From Methylotenera sp965234545 (GTDB taxonomy: Bacteria; Pseudomonadota; Gammaproteobacteria; Burkholderiales; Methylophilaceae), in assembly GCA_965234545.1 (NCBI GenBank), contig OZ248348.1, positions 186,001 to 250,000 on the forward strand: 64,000 nt of DNA. Reading direction: 5' to 3'. Position 1 is the first letter of the stretch; every line of letters begins with the position of its first letter. The notes beneath the pieces are model-generated. The model saw only the letters and a program-made list of their open reading frames with translations, was not told the origin of the DNA and made no database searches. Position numbers and translations under genes: made by a program. Shown one piece after another: positions 25,259 through 33,116 of this stretch.

Positions 25259-26322
25259 GTAAATTTTGGAGCGATGTGGTGCATAAGCTAACGCCTTATG
25301 TGCCGGGCGAACAACCTAAACTGGCTGATTTAGTAAAACTGAATACCAATGAAAATCCTTATGGCCCAAGCCCTATGGTGTTGCAGGCGCTGAAGTTAGA
25401 AGCCGCTGAGTCTTTGCGCCTTTATCCCGATCCCAATTCGGATGCCTTAAAAGCAGCCATTGCTAGCACTTATCAATTGCAAAAGGAAAACGTTTTTGTT
25501 GGTAATGGTTCGGATGAGGTGTTGGCACATGTGTTTCAAGCACTGCTAAAGCACAGTCGCCCCTTATTGTTTCCGGACATCACCTACAGCTTTTACCCGG
25601 TTTATTGTGGTTTGTATGACATTGATTACCAAACCGTGCCCCTGTCCGATGACTTTAGCATCAATGTGGACGACTACGATCAACCCAATGGCGGCATTAT
25701 ATTTCCCAATCCCAATGCGCCGACTGGCATCCCATTACCCTTAGCTAAGATAGAGCAGTTGCTGCAAATGAATAAGCATTCCGTGGTCGTGGTGGACGAG
25801 GCTTACGTGGATTTTGGTACCGAGTCTGCGGTTGGCTTAATCAAGCATTACCCTAACTTATTGGTGGTGCATACCTTATCTAAAGCCCGATCTTTAGCAG
25901 GCCTACGCGTTGGCTATGCCTTGGGCTCGGCTGAGTTAATTGAGGCTTTGACTAGGGTGAAAGACAGTTTTAACTCTTACCCGGTAGACCGCTTTGCCTC
26001 TGCTGGTGCCATTGCGGCTATGCAAGATAGCGTCTACTTTCAAGACACTTGCCATAAAGTGGTGGCTACCCGTGAGGCGCTGATGACTGAATTAGCCAGT
26101 CTAGATTTTGAGGTCTTGCCATCCGGCGCTAACTTTATCTTTGCAAAACACCAGACTCTAGGCGGAGCGGAAATTACCGCTATGCTTAGGCAAAAAAACA
26201 TTATTGTTCGTCATTTTAAAGCCCCCAGTCGCATTGCACCGTATTTGCGCATTACCATAGGCACGGATGCGCAATCGGTTCTGTTGCTGAAGGCGTTGCG
26301 GGAAATACTCAGTCGGCCTTGA
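25255..26322 (+). CDS. hisC: Histidinol-phosphate aminotransferase
   Basis: PLP enzyme converting imidazole-acetol phosphate and glutamate to histidinol phosphate. The 355-residue fold-type I protein has KLNTNENPYGPSP near the start, FPNPNAPTGI, VDEAYVDF, and the PLP lysine in TLSKARSLAGLRVG. It overlaps hisD by four bases. It is the last his gene before the hps insertion; the 224-base gap that follows holds an imperfect hairpin (about 26354-26380) and the hps leader. Confidence 0.96.
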   Translation: MSKFWSDVVHKLTPYVPGEQPKLADLVKLNTNENPYGPSPMVLQALKLEAAESLRLYPDPNSDALKAAIASTYQLQKENVFVGNGSDEVLAHVFQALLKHSRPLLFPDITYSFYPVYCGLYDIDYQTVPLSDDFSINVDDYDQPNGGIIFPNPNAPTGIPLPLAKIEQLLQMNKHSVVVVDEAYVDFGTESAVGLIKHYPNLLVVHTLSKARSLAGLRVGYALGSAELIEALTRVKDSFNSYPVDRFASAGAIAAMQDSVYFQDTCHKVVATREALMTELASLDFEVLPSGANFIFAKHQTLGGAEITAMLRQKNIIVRHFKAPSRIAPYLRITIGTDAQSVLLLKALREILSRP

Positions 26323-26506
26323 TGTTGTTTGAATGAAGCAAAATTCTAAAAAATAGGCTGTTTTTGCGGTAAAAACGCCTGTAAAAAACGGAAAAAGTTC
26401 CTCGTAAGCAAAAAAATTTCTCAATTCCACAATCGCGTCGTGTTATTATCGCGAAATGTGTGATTTCTGCACAATAAACTATTCAATTCGTATTTTTAAT
26501 CTTAAG

Positions 26507-26530
26507 TAAACGCACAGGGCGTTTATTTTT
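26507..26530 (+). promoter_or_regulatory. Stem-loop with T-run in the hps leader
   Basis: TAAACGC (26507-26513) pairs with GCGTTTA (26519-26525) around ACAGG, and five T follow (26526-26530). It ends a few bases before the hps Shine-Dalgarno GGAGG (26535-26539). The shape is that of a weak intrinsic terminator or a 5'-stabilising hairpin. Possible regulatory role; not proven. Confidence 0.5.
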
Positions 26531-26546
26531 AGTTGGAGGATGTAGC

Positions 26547-27368
26547 ATGGCACAAACCCAAATGGCATTAGATTCATTAGATTTCGACGGTACCGTCGCT
26601 TTGGCAACTAAGGTTGCTCCACATGTAGATATTTTAGAAATTGGTACACCATGCATTAAGCATAACGGTATCAAATTACTTGAAGTGTTACGTGCTAAAT
26701 TCCCAAAAAACAAAATCTTAGTTGACTTGAAAACAATGGATGCTGGTTTCTATGAAGCCGAGCCATTCTACAAAGCCGGTGCAGACATTTGCACGGTATT
26801 GGGTACAGCAGACATCGGCACCATCAAAGGTGTAATTGATGTAGCTAACAAATACGGCAAAAAAGCACAAGTTGACTTGATCAACGTGGCCGATAAAAAA
26901 GCACGCACTATCGAAGTGGCTAAATTAGGCGCTCACATCATTGGCGTGCACACTGGTTTGGATCAACAAGCAGCTGGTCAAACACCGTTTAACGATTTGT
27001 CTATGGTAGCTGGCCTTAAATTAGGCGTTGAGATCTCAGTAGCGGGTGGCGTTAAAGCGACAACCACACAACAAGTTAAAGATGCTGGCGCAACCATCAT
27101 CGTTGCTGGTGCAGCTATCTACGGCGCTAAAGATCCAGCAGCAGCAGCAGCTGAAATTACAGCCATTGCTCACGGTGGTTCTGCCAGTGCTGGCGGTGTT
27201 AAAAAATTATTACCTTGGCTAATCGCTGCCGTTGTAGCGCTAGTGTTGCTTTCTGTATTCAACAAAGCGCCGGCACCAGCTGATGCGCCTGCAGAAGTCG
27301 CGCCAGCAGCAGAAGTCGCGCCAGCTGACGCGGCACCTGCAGAAGCTGCTCCTGCTGCGGCTCAATAA
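26547..27368 (+). CDS. hps: 3-hexulose-6-phosphate synthase with C-terminal membrane anchor and Ala/Pro-rich tail
   Basis: Key formaldehyde-fixing enzyme of the ribulose monophosphate pathway: joins formaldehyde to ribulose 5-phosphate. Residues 1-209 make a complete HPS of usual length, with the OMPDC-superfamily motif D60-x-K62-x-x-D65 (VDLKTMDAG) and the phosphate-binding VAGGVKA and VAGAAIYGA regions. Unusually, a further 64 residues follow: a Gly/Ser linker (210-218), KK, a predicted membrane helix (about 221-238, LLPWLIAAVVALVLLSVF), and a 34-residue Ala/Pro/Glu/Asp tail. The KK flank suggests the enzyme faces the cytoplasm. Codon use resembles the ribosomal genes, suggesting high expression. 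Strong Shine-Dalgarno and its own terminator; it interrupts the his cluster. Confidence 0.93.
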   Translation: MAQTQMALDSLDFDGTVALATKVAPHVDILEIGTPCIKHNGIKLLEVLRAKFPKNKILVDLKTMDAGFYEAEPFYKAGADICTVLGTADIGTIKGVIDVANKYGKKAQVDLINVADKKARTIEVAKLGAHIIGVHTGLDQQAAGQTPFNDLSMVAGLKLGVEISVAGGVKATTTQQVKDAGATIIVAGAAIYGAKDPAAAAAEITAIAHGGSASAGGVKKLLPWLIAAVVALVLLSVFNKAPAPADAPAEVAPAAEVAPADAAPAEAAPAAAQ

Positions 27369-27445
27369 TTAACGTTTATTCAAGCTAAGCCATGTTTTCA
27401 TGCACGGTATTTAGCAGTTGAGACGGTAATTAGCGTAAGCAAACT

Positions 27446-27486
27446 AAAAGCCTAGTTAAGATTATTCATCTTGCTAGGCTTTTTTT
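27446..27486 (+). terminator. Intrinsic terminator of hps
   Basis: AAAAGCCTAG (27446-27455) pairs with CTAGGCTTTT (27474-27483), an inner AAGAT/ATCTT extends the stem, and a run of seven T follows. It ends the hps transcript before hisB. Confidence 0.88.
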
Positions 27487-27623
27487 ATTGATGAGCCCAT
27501 AGGGATAAAAGACTGGGGCTGAAAATGTTGTTCTGAGGGTGTGCGCAAAAGAACCAAGCGCAGGCGCTTTAGGTTAAAATAGCAAACATCCATTTTACGC
27601 ATTCTTTTATTTAGTGACTTCCT

Positions 27624-28211
27624 ATGCGCACAGCTGAAGTAGTAAGAAATACATTGGAAACGCAAATCACGGTTAACCTTAATTTAGACGGTACCGGCGT
27701 TTCAAAATTTGATACCGGAATAGGTTTTCTCGATCACATGCTCGATCAAATCGCGCGTCACGGCATGATGGACATAGCCGTTAAGGCAAAAGGCGATTTG
27801 CATATTGATGCGCACCACACGGTTGAAGACATAGGCATTACGCTAGGTATGGCTTTTACCAAAGCTTTGGGCGATAAAAAAGGCATACGCCGTTACGGCC
27901 ATGCTTATGTGCCACTAGATGAAGCCTTATCACGCGTGGTGCTGGATGTGTCTGGTCGTCCAGGTTTAACGTTTTCATGTGAATTTACCCGCGCTGCTGT
28001 TGGTGAATTTGACGTGGATTTGATACACGAATTCTTCCAAGGGTTTGTTAATCATGCCAACGTAACCATGCACATAGACAATTTAAAAGGGCACAATGCC
28101 CACCATCAGGCCGAGACAATATTTAAAGCCTTTGGCCGCGCCTTGCGCATGGCCGTTGAAATGGATGCGCGCATGGTAGGCATCATGCCGTCTACCAAAG
28201 GCAGTTTGTAA
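27624..28211 (+). CDS. hisB: Imidazoleglycerol-phosphate dehydratase
   Basis: Mn-dependent dehydratase of histidine synthesis. At 195 residues it is the single-function form, without the N-terminal histidinol-phosphatase domain found in enterics, so that activity must come from another gene outside the window. Motifs: FDTGIGFLDHMLDQIARHG, IDAHHTVEDIGI, and HAHHQAETIFKAFGRAL-type metal ligands (here GHNAHHQAE). First gene of the hisBHAFIE segment after the hps terminator; a TAAAAT box at 27575-27580 could be its -10, without a clear -35. Confidence 0.96.
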   Translation: MRTAEVVRNTLETQITVNLNLDGTGVSKFDTGIGFLDHMLDQIARHGMMDIAVKAKGDLHIDAHHTVEDIGITLGMAFTKALGDKKGIRRYGHAYVPLDEALSRVVLDVSGRPGLTFSCEFTRAAVGEFDVDLIHEFFQGFVNHANVTMHIDNLKGHNAHHQAETIFKAFGRALRMAVEMDARMVGIMPSTKGSL

Positions 28212-28242
28212 GCTTTTTTGGCAGGGCTGTTCAGCTCAACGA

Positions 28243-28902
28243 ATGAAAAATACAGACATAGCAGTGGTTGATTACGGCATGGGCAATTTGTGCTCCGTGG
28301 CCAAGGCCTTGGAGCACGTTGCACCAGGTAAATCGGTTGTGATTAGCAGCAATCCGGATGAAATTGCCAGCGCCAGCCGCGTGGTGTTTCCTGGCCAAGG
28401 CGCCATGCCCGATTGCATGCGTGAATTGGATGCGCGGGGTTTACGGGCTGCTGTTTTGGATGCGGCCAACAACAAGCCATTTTTAGGCATATGCATAGGC
28501 TTGCAAATGCTATTTGAGCACTCTGAGGAGGGCGATGCGGCTGGACTAGGTTTGTTCAAGGGGCAAGTAAGACGCTTCGCAACGGCCGACATGCATGACT
28601 GCCATGGCGACAAATTAAAAGTGCCGCACATGGGCTGGAATCAGGTTTACCAAAGCCGTGATCAAGGCCGTGCCCCCCATGCCTTATGGCAAGGAATTGA
28701 AGATGGCGCACGGTTTTATTACGTGCACAGTTATTATGTGCAGCCAGAAGAGCTGTCCTTAGTGGCTGGCTACAGTGAATACCCCAATTCATTCACCAGC
28801 GCTATCGGGAAAAACAATTTATTTGCCGTGCAGTTTCACCCTGAAAAAAGCGCTAGTGCCGGTTTGCAAATGCTAAGCAATTTTGTAAACTGGTTACCGT
28901 AA
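28243..28902 (+). CDS. hisH: Imidazole glycerol phosphate synthase, glutaminase subunit
   Basis: Class I glutamine amidotransferase supplying ammonia to HisF. The 219 residues contain DYGMGNL, the nucleophile C84 in LGICIGLQML, and the catalytic His-Glu pair in VQFHPEKS. It lies 31 bases after hisB and 40 before hisA, within the his operon. Confidence 0.96.
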   Translation: MKNTDIAVVDYGMGNLCSVAKALEHVAPGKSVVISSNPDEIASASRVVFPGQGAMPDCMRELDARGLRAAVLDAANNKPFLGICIGLQMLFEHSEEGDAAGLGLFKGQVRRFATADMHDCHGDKLKVPHMGWNQVYQSRDQGRAPHALWQGIEDGARFYYVHSYYVQPEELSLVAGYSEYPNSFTSAIGKNNLFAVQFHPEKSASAGLQMLSNFVNWLP

Positions 28903-28942
28903 TGCTGCAAATTAATAGACCAACTTTTAATTATTTTTTGAT

Positions 28943-29692
28943 ATGACTATGTTAATTATCCCTGCAATCGATCTTAAAGACGGCCACTGTGTAAGACTTA
29001 AACAAGGTTTAATGGAAGAGTCCACGGTTTTTTCCGAGGATCCTGCTGCCATGGCTAAGCATTGGGTTGATTGCGGTGGCAAGCGCTTGCATTTAGTCGA
29101 TTTGAACGGCGCCTTCGCAGGTAAGCCGGTAAATGAAGCGGCCATACGCTCTATTGTCAGCGCAGTAGGGGGTGATATTCCTATTCAGCTAGGTGGCGGT
29201 ATACGGGATTTGGAAACCATAGAACGCTATTTAGACAATGGCATTAGCTACATCATTATCGGTACGGCGGCGGTTAAAAATCCGGGCTTTTTGCATGAGG
29301 CCTGTGATGCTTTTCCTGGCCAAATCATAGTCGGCTTGGATGCAAAAGACGGCAAAGTGGCGGTAGACGGTTGGTCTAAATTGACCGGCCATGATGTTAT
29401 CGACCTGGCCATGAAATTTGAAGATTACGGTGTCAATGCTATTGTTTACACGGACATCGGCCGAGATGGCATGCTGACCGGTGTCAATATCGAAGCCACG
29501 GTAGCGTTGGCGCAAGCGCTAACTATTCCTGTTATTGCATCAGGCGGCGTGACCAATCTGGATGACGTGCGTCGTTTGTGCGCAGTGGCCAATGAGGGCA
29601 TCATAGGCACCATCACCGGTCGGGCGATTTACGAAGGCAGTTTGGATTTTGCAGCCGCGCAAAAACTTGCGGATGAATTAAGTGCTCGCTAA
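28943..29692 (+). CDS. hisA: Phosphoribosylformimino-5-aminoimidazole carboxamide ribotide isomerase
   Basis: A (beta/alpha)8 barrel catalysing the Amadori rearrangement before HisF/HisH. The 249 residues include PAIDLKDG with the catalytic Asp, IQLGGGIRDLETI, and YTDIGRDGMLTGVN with the second catalytic Asp. ATG 28943, with a second ATG two codons on; either may be used. Its 3' end overlaps hisF by 11 bases. Confidence 0.96.
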   Translation: MTMLIIPAIDLKDGHCVRLKQGLMEESTVFSEDPAAMAKHWVDCGGKRLHLVDLNGAFAGKPVNEAAIRSIVSAVGGDIPIQLGGGIRDLETIERYLDNGISYIIIGTAAVKNPGFLHEACDAFPGQIIVGLDAKDGKVAVDGWSKLTGHDVIDLAMKFEDYGVNAIVYTDIGRDGMLTGVNIEATVALAQALTIPVIASGGVTNLDDVRRLCAVANEGIIGTITGRAIYEGSLDFAAAQKLADELSAR

Positions 29693-30446
29693 ACGCATCA
29701 TTCCTTGTTTGGATGTGACCGATGGTCGGGTAGTAAAAGGCGTTAATTTTCTGGAGCTAAGGGATGCCGGAGACCCAGTGGAAATTGCCAAGCGCTACGA
29801 CGATCAAGGCGCAGACGAACTTACTTTTCTAGACATTACCGCCAGCTCCGATAACCGCGGATTGATTTTGCACATTATTGAGCAGGTTGCTAGCCAAGTG
29901 TTTATCCCATTAACGGTAGGCGGGGGTGTGCGTGAGGTTGAAGACGTGCGGCGCTTGCTTAACGCGGGAGCCGATAAGGTTAGCATTAATACCACGGCCG
30001 TGCTTAATCCACAGATGGTGGCAGATGCTGCCCAACGCTTTGGTTCGCAATGCATAGTGGTCGCGATTGATGCCAAAAAAGTGGACAATCAGCCATTCGA
30101 GTGGGAAGTGTTTACTCACGGAGGGCGCAAGGCAACCGGCTTGGATGCCGTTAAGTGGGCTCAGCACATGGCCAGCCTTGGTGCCGGTGAGCTTTTAATC
30201 ACTAGCATGGATCGTGATGGGACGAAAATAGGCTTCAACAACCCCTTGAATAAAGCCATTTCAGACGCCGTTGAAGTGCCAATTATCGCCTCTGGCGGGG
30301 TGGGTAATTTGCAGCATTTGGTGGATGGCGTGAAACTGGGCGGTGCCGATGCCGTGCTGGCCGCCAGTATTTTTCATTATGGGGAATACACGGTGAAGCA
30401 GGCTAAGCAATACATGGCACAACAAGGGATAGAAGTTAGGTTATGA
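29682..30446 (+). CDS. hisF: Imidazole glycerol phosphate synthase, cyclase subunit
   Basis: Barrel enzyme that uses ammonia from HisH to form imidazole glycerol phosphate and AICAR. The 254 residues contain IPCLDVTDGRVVKG with the first catalytic Asp, LTVGGGVREVEDV, and LITSMDRDGTKIGF with the second. GTG start at 29682 lies within the end of hisA; the stop overlaps hisI by four bases, so translation of hisA-F-I is probably coupled. Confidence 0.96.
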   Translation: MLAKRIIPCLDVTDGRVVKGVNFLELRDAGDPVEIAKRYDDQGADELTFLDITASSDNRGLILHIIEQVASQVFIPLTVGGGVREVEDVRRLLNAGADKVSINTTAVLNPQMVADAAQRFGSQCIVVAIDAKKVDNQPFEWEVFTHGGRKATGLDAVKWAQHMASLGAGELLITSMDRDGTKIGFNNPLNKAISDAVEVPIIASGGVGNLQHLVDGVKLGGADAVLAASIFHYGEYTVKQAKQYMAQQGIEVRL

Positions 30447-30820
30447 CGTGGTTAGATGACATTCGCTGGGATGCCAGTGGTTTGGTGCCGGTGATCGCAC
30501 AAGAGCACGATACTGGCCGCATACTTATGTTTGCCTGGATGAATCGTGAGGCCTTGCAATTGACCAATGATACCAAGCAAGCAGTTTATTGGTCGCGCTC
30601 GCGTAACAAGTTGTGGCATAAAGGCGAAGAGTCGGGACATTTTCAACACGTGCATGAAATTCGCATAGATTGCGATGAGGACGTGGTGTTGATTCAGGTT
30701 GAGCAGGTAGGCGGCATTGCCTGCCATACTGGTCGGCACAATTGCTTTTTTAAGAAATTAGAAAAAGGTCAGTGGATAATCGATCAAGCCGTGATTAAAG
30801 ACCCCAAAGATATTTATTAG
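30443..30820 (+). CDS. hisI: Phosphoribosyl-AMP cyclohydrolase
   Basis: Zinc enzyme opening the adenine ring of PR-AMP. The 125-residue protein is the stand-alone form, with hisE as a separate gene rather than a fusion. Motifs: MFAWMNREALQLT, YWSRSRNKLWHKGEESGH, the Asp-rich DCDEDVVLI metal site, and CHTGRHNCFF with zinc-binding cysteines. Overlaps hisF by four bases. Confidence 0.96.
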   Translation: MTWLDDIRWDASGLVPVIAQEHDTGRILMFAWMNREALQLTNDTKQAVYWSRSRNKLWHKGEESGHFQHVHEIRIDCDEDVVLIQVEQVGGIACHTGRHNCFFKKLEKGQWIIDQAVIKDPKDIY

Positions 30821-30836
30821 GCCGAATGAGATAAAC

Positions 30837-31163
30837 ATGAACGATACATTAAACCGTTTGGCGCTATTGTTGGAGCAACGCAAAGACGCTGACCCACAAA
30901 CATCGTATGTGGCAAAACTGTATGCCAAAGGCATGGACAGTATCTTGAAAAAAGTCGGAGAAGAAGCTGCTGAGACCATCATTGCCGCTAAAAATCCCAA
31001 CAAACAAGACCTGATATACGAAACAGCCGATTTATGGTTTCACACCTTGGTGATGCTAGCGCATGCCGGATTAAAGCCAGATGACGTGTTGGCAGAATTG
31101 GCTAGGCGCGAAGGTCTGTCTGGACTAGAAGAAAAAGCATCCAGACAAGAAAGTAGCAAGTAA
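30837..31163 (+). CDS. hisE: Phosphoribosyl-ATP pyrophosphatase
   Basis: Second step of histidine synthesis, an all-alpha NTP pyrophosphatase of the MazG-like superfamily. The 108 residues show SYVAKLYAKGMDSILKKVGEEAAETIIAAK split over two helices and the metal-binding YETADLWFH. It follows hisI by 16 bases and precedes the HIT gene by two, closing the histidine cluster. Confidence 0.95.
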   Translation: MNDTLNRLALLLEQRKDADPQTSYVAKLYAKGMDSILKKVGEEAAETIIAAKNPNKQDLIYETADLWFHTLVMLAHAGLKPDDVLAELARREGLSGLEEKASRQESSK

Positions 31164-31165
31164 AA

Positions 31166-31504
31166 ATGAGTGACAACTGCATATTTTGTAAAATTGTAAG
31201 TGGCGCAGTCCCTTCCACAAAAATATACGAAGACGATGATGTGATTGCCTTTAATGACATTAGGCCATCGGCTAGCGTACATTTTTTGATTGTGCCAAAA
31301 TTACACATAGACAGCTTAGCCAGCTGTGAAAACGAACATCAGGCATTATTGGGTAAAATGCTATTGCTTGCGCCGAAATTAGCAAAACAGCAAGGTTTAG
31401 CAGGATTCAAGACCCTAATAAATACCGGTGTAGAAGGTGGTCAAGAAGTGTTTCATATTCATTTGCATGTAATGGGCGGTGGCGATAAGTCACGCAATAA
31501 CTAA
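31166..31504 (+). CDS. HIT family (HinT-like) nucleotide-binding protein
   Basis: A 112-residue histidine-triad protein, probably hydrolysing purine nucleoside phosphoramidates. CIFCKIVSG at the start binds zinc in some members, VIAFNDIRPSASVHFLIVPK is the substrate region, and HIHLHVMGG carries the H-x-H-x-H triad. Two bases after hisE and 24 before tatA; the his-HIT-tat order is common in Betaproteobacteria. Confidence 0.92.
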   Translation: MSDNCIFCKIVSGAVPSTKIYEDDDVIAFNDIRPSASVHFLIVPKLHIDSLASCENEHQALLGKMLLLAPKLAKQQGLAGFKTLINTGVEGGQEVFHIHLHVMGGGDKSRNN

Positions 31505-31528
31505 CTTTAATATTTTAGGAGTATCGTC

Positions 31529-32008
31529 ATGGGATCATTAAGCATTTGGCATTGGTTAATTGTATTGTTAATAGTGGTGCTGGTTTTTGGCACGAAGAAA
31601 TTACGCAACATGGGCGGGGACGTTGGTGGTGCGGTTAAAGATTTTAAAGATGCGGTCAATGAAGGCAAAGCCGCTTTAGACAAGCCTGTTGCGGCAGCCG
31701 CTGTTTCGACAGCCAAACCTAAAGCAGCTGCAAAAAAACCGGCGGCTAAACCAAAGGCAAAAGCAGCCGGCGCGGCAACAGCAAAAACCACTGCTGCCAA
31801 AACCCCGGCCACCAAAAAACCAGCAGCGGTAAAGAAGCCAGCCGCAGTTAAAAAACCTGCCGTAGCTAAAAAGCCAGCCGTTGCTAAAAAGCCAGTCGTT
31901 GCTAAAAAGCCAGTCGTTAAAAAACCTGCTGCGGTTAAAAAACCTGCAGTAGCTAAAAAGCCGGCCGCAGCAAAAAAACCCGCTGCTAAGAAACCAGCCG
32001 CGCAGTAA
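31529..32008 (+). CDS. tatA: Sec-independent translocase TatA with long Lys/Ala/Pro repeat tail
   Basis: Pore-forming subunit of the twin-arginine system, which exports folded proteins. Residues 1-55 are a normal TatA: N-terminal membrane helix (IWHWLIVLLIVVLVFGT), KKLRNMG hinge and an amphipathic helix (VGGAVKDFKDAV). Beyond that come about 100 residues of low-complexity KKP repeats (VAKKPA, AVKKPA and similar, about a dozen KKP), where most TatA proteins have a short acidic or polar tail. Total 159 residues. The tail resembles histone H1- or AlgP-like sequences and would lie in the cytoplasm. Shine-Dalgarno AGGAG at about 31516. Confidence 0.93.
   Translation: MGSLSIWHWLIVLLIVVLVFGTKKLRNMGGDVGGAVKDFKDAVNEGKAALDKPVAAAAVSTAKPKAAAKKPAAKPKAKAAGAATAKTTAAKTPATKKPAAVKKPAAVKKPAVAKKPAVAKKPVVAKKPVVKKPAAVKKPAVAKKPAAAKKPAAKKPAAQ
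31862..31915 (+). repeat. Three 18-base tandem repeats in the tatA tail
   Basis: Units at 31862-31879, 31880-31897 and 31898-31915 each encode VAKKP plus A or V. The second and third are identical and the first differs at two bases. The array lies within a larger, more diverged KKP region and could change length by slippage while keeping the frame. Confidence 0.9.
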
Positions 32009-32027
32009 TTTTTCAATCTAATTTTAC

Positions 32028-32354
32028 GTGTTTGATGTTTCATTTTCTGAGCTGCTGGTCATCGCATTTGTTGCGTTGATCGTCATAGGCCCAGAAAAAT
32101 TGCCGAAAGTCGCGCGCACGCTTGGCGCGCTTGTCGGACGCATGCAGCGTTATCTTGCGGAAGTCAAAGAAGAAGTCAATCGTGAGGCGCGCTTTGAAGA
32201 GTTGCAGCAATTGCAAAATGAAATAAAGCAAAGCAGCCATAAGACCCAGGCTAAAGCCCAGCGTAAAGTCAGTGAGCTGACGCAACAGCTGGATTTCCAA
32301 GAATTGGATGCCTTAGAAACGGTTTCGGCAAAAGAGCCGTCAGCCAAAAGTTAA
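32028..32354 (+). CDS. tatB: Sec-independent translocase subunit TatB
   Basis: Part of the TatBC receptor that binds twin-arginine signal peptides. The 108 residues contain the N-terminal membrane helix with FSELLVIAFVALIVIGPEKLP, including the conserved Glu and Gly-Pro, followed by an amphipathic, charged helical region. GTG start at 32028, 19 bases after tatA. The length is shorter than E. coli TatB (171) but normal for many Betaproteobacteria. Confidence 0.93.
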   Translation: MFDVSFSELLVIAFVALIVIGPEKLPKVARTLGALVGRMQRYLAEVKEEVNREARFEELQQLQNEIKQSSHKTQAKAQRKVSELTQQLDFQELDALETVSAKEPSAKS

Positions 32355-32363
32355 CTTCACCCT

Positions 32364-33104
32364 GTGACCCCAACCGAAAATTTCATTAGCCATTTAATTG
32401 AATTGCGTGACCGTTTGTTGCGCACGCTGATTGGATTTACGCTGGTCTTGCTAATGCTGTTGCCGTTTGCCAATAAAATATACAGCTTGTTAGCCGCACC
32501 CTTGCTCGCACAATTACCCAGTGGCGGGCAGATGATAGCTACGGCGGTGACCACGCCTTTTTTTGTGCCCATGAAAGTTGCCATGATGGCGGCCTTCATT
32601 ATTTCCCTGCCGCATACCATGTATCAAGCTTGGTCTTTCGTTGCGCCTGGCTTGTATGCACATGAGAAAAAATTCATGGTGCCCATGATAGTGGCTAGCT
32701 GTTGCTTGTTTTTAATGGGCATGGCGTTCGCCTACTTCTTGGTGCTGCCAGTCATTTTTGGATTTATTATTAGCGCAGCACCCGTTGGGGTGGCAGTCAT
32801 GACCGATATAGCCAATTACCTGGACTTCGTTATCGGCCTGTTTTTTGCATTCGGTTTGGCGTTTCAAGTGCCAATTGCCGTTATTTTGGTGGTGTATTTT
32901 GGCTGGTTAGACGTAACCCAGTTGAAGGCCATACGAGCTTATGTGGTGGTGGGGGCGTTCATCCTTGGGGCTATTTTTACCCCGCCTGATGTGGTTTCGC
33001 AGTTTATGTTGGCGCTGCCTATTTGCCTGCTCTACGAGCTCGGTATGTTGCTGGCTGGGTTCATCACTAAAGCCAATACTAGCGAGCCTGACTCGACAGT
33101 CTGA
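32364..33104 (+). CDS. tatC: Sec-independent translocase subunit TatC
   Basis: Six-helix membrane protein that recognises the twin-arginine motif. The 246 residues begin with the conserved FISHLIELRDRLL and include SFVAPGLYAHEKKF and the FGLAFQVPIAVILVV helix, with TPPDVVSQFMLALPICLLYE near the C-terminus. GTG start at 32364, nine bases after tatB, completing tatABC. Confidence 0.95.
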   Translation: MTPTENFISHLIELRDRLLRTLIGFTLVLLMLLPFANKIYSLLAAPLLAQLPSGGQMIATAVTTPFFVPMKVAMMAAFIISLPHTMYQAWSFVAPGLYAHEKKFMVPMIVASCCLFLMGMAFAYFLVLPVIFGFIISAAPVGVAVMTDIANYLDFVIGLFFAFGLAFQVPIAVILVVYFGWLDVTQLKAIRAYVVVGAFILGAIFTPPDVVSQFMLALPICLLYELGMLLAGFITKANTSEPDSTV

Positions 33105-33116
33105 TAAGGTTTAGGG

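Noticed and set aside
27174..27368. HPS tail as a fused hexulose-phosphate isomerase (SIS) domain
   Set aside because: The tail is only about 64 residues, hydrophobic then low-complexity, with no SIS-domain features.
31507..32043. Long open frame of 178 codons on the minus strand opposite tatA
   Set aside because: It is the mirror of the KKP repeats (Ala/Gly/Phe repeats such as AGFLATAGFL); tatA has a Shine-Dalgarno, a family match and operon context.
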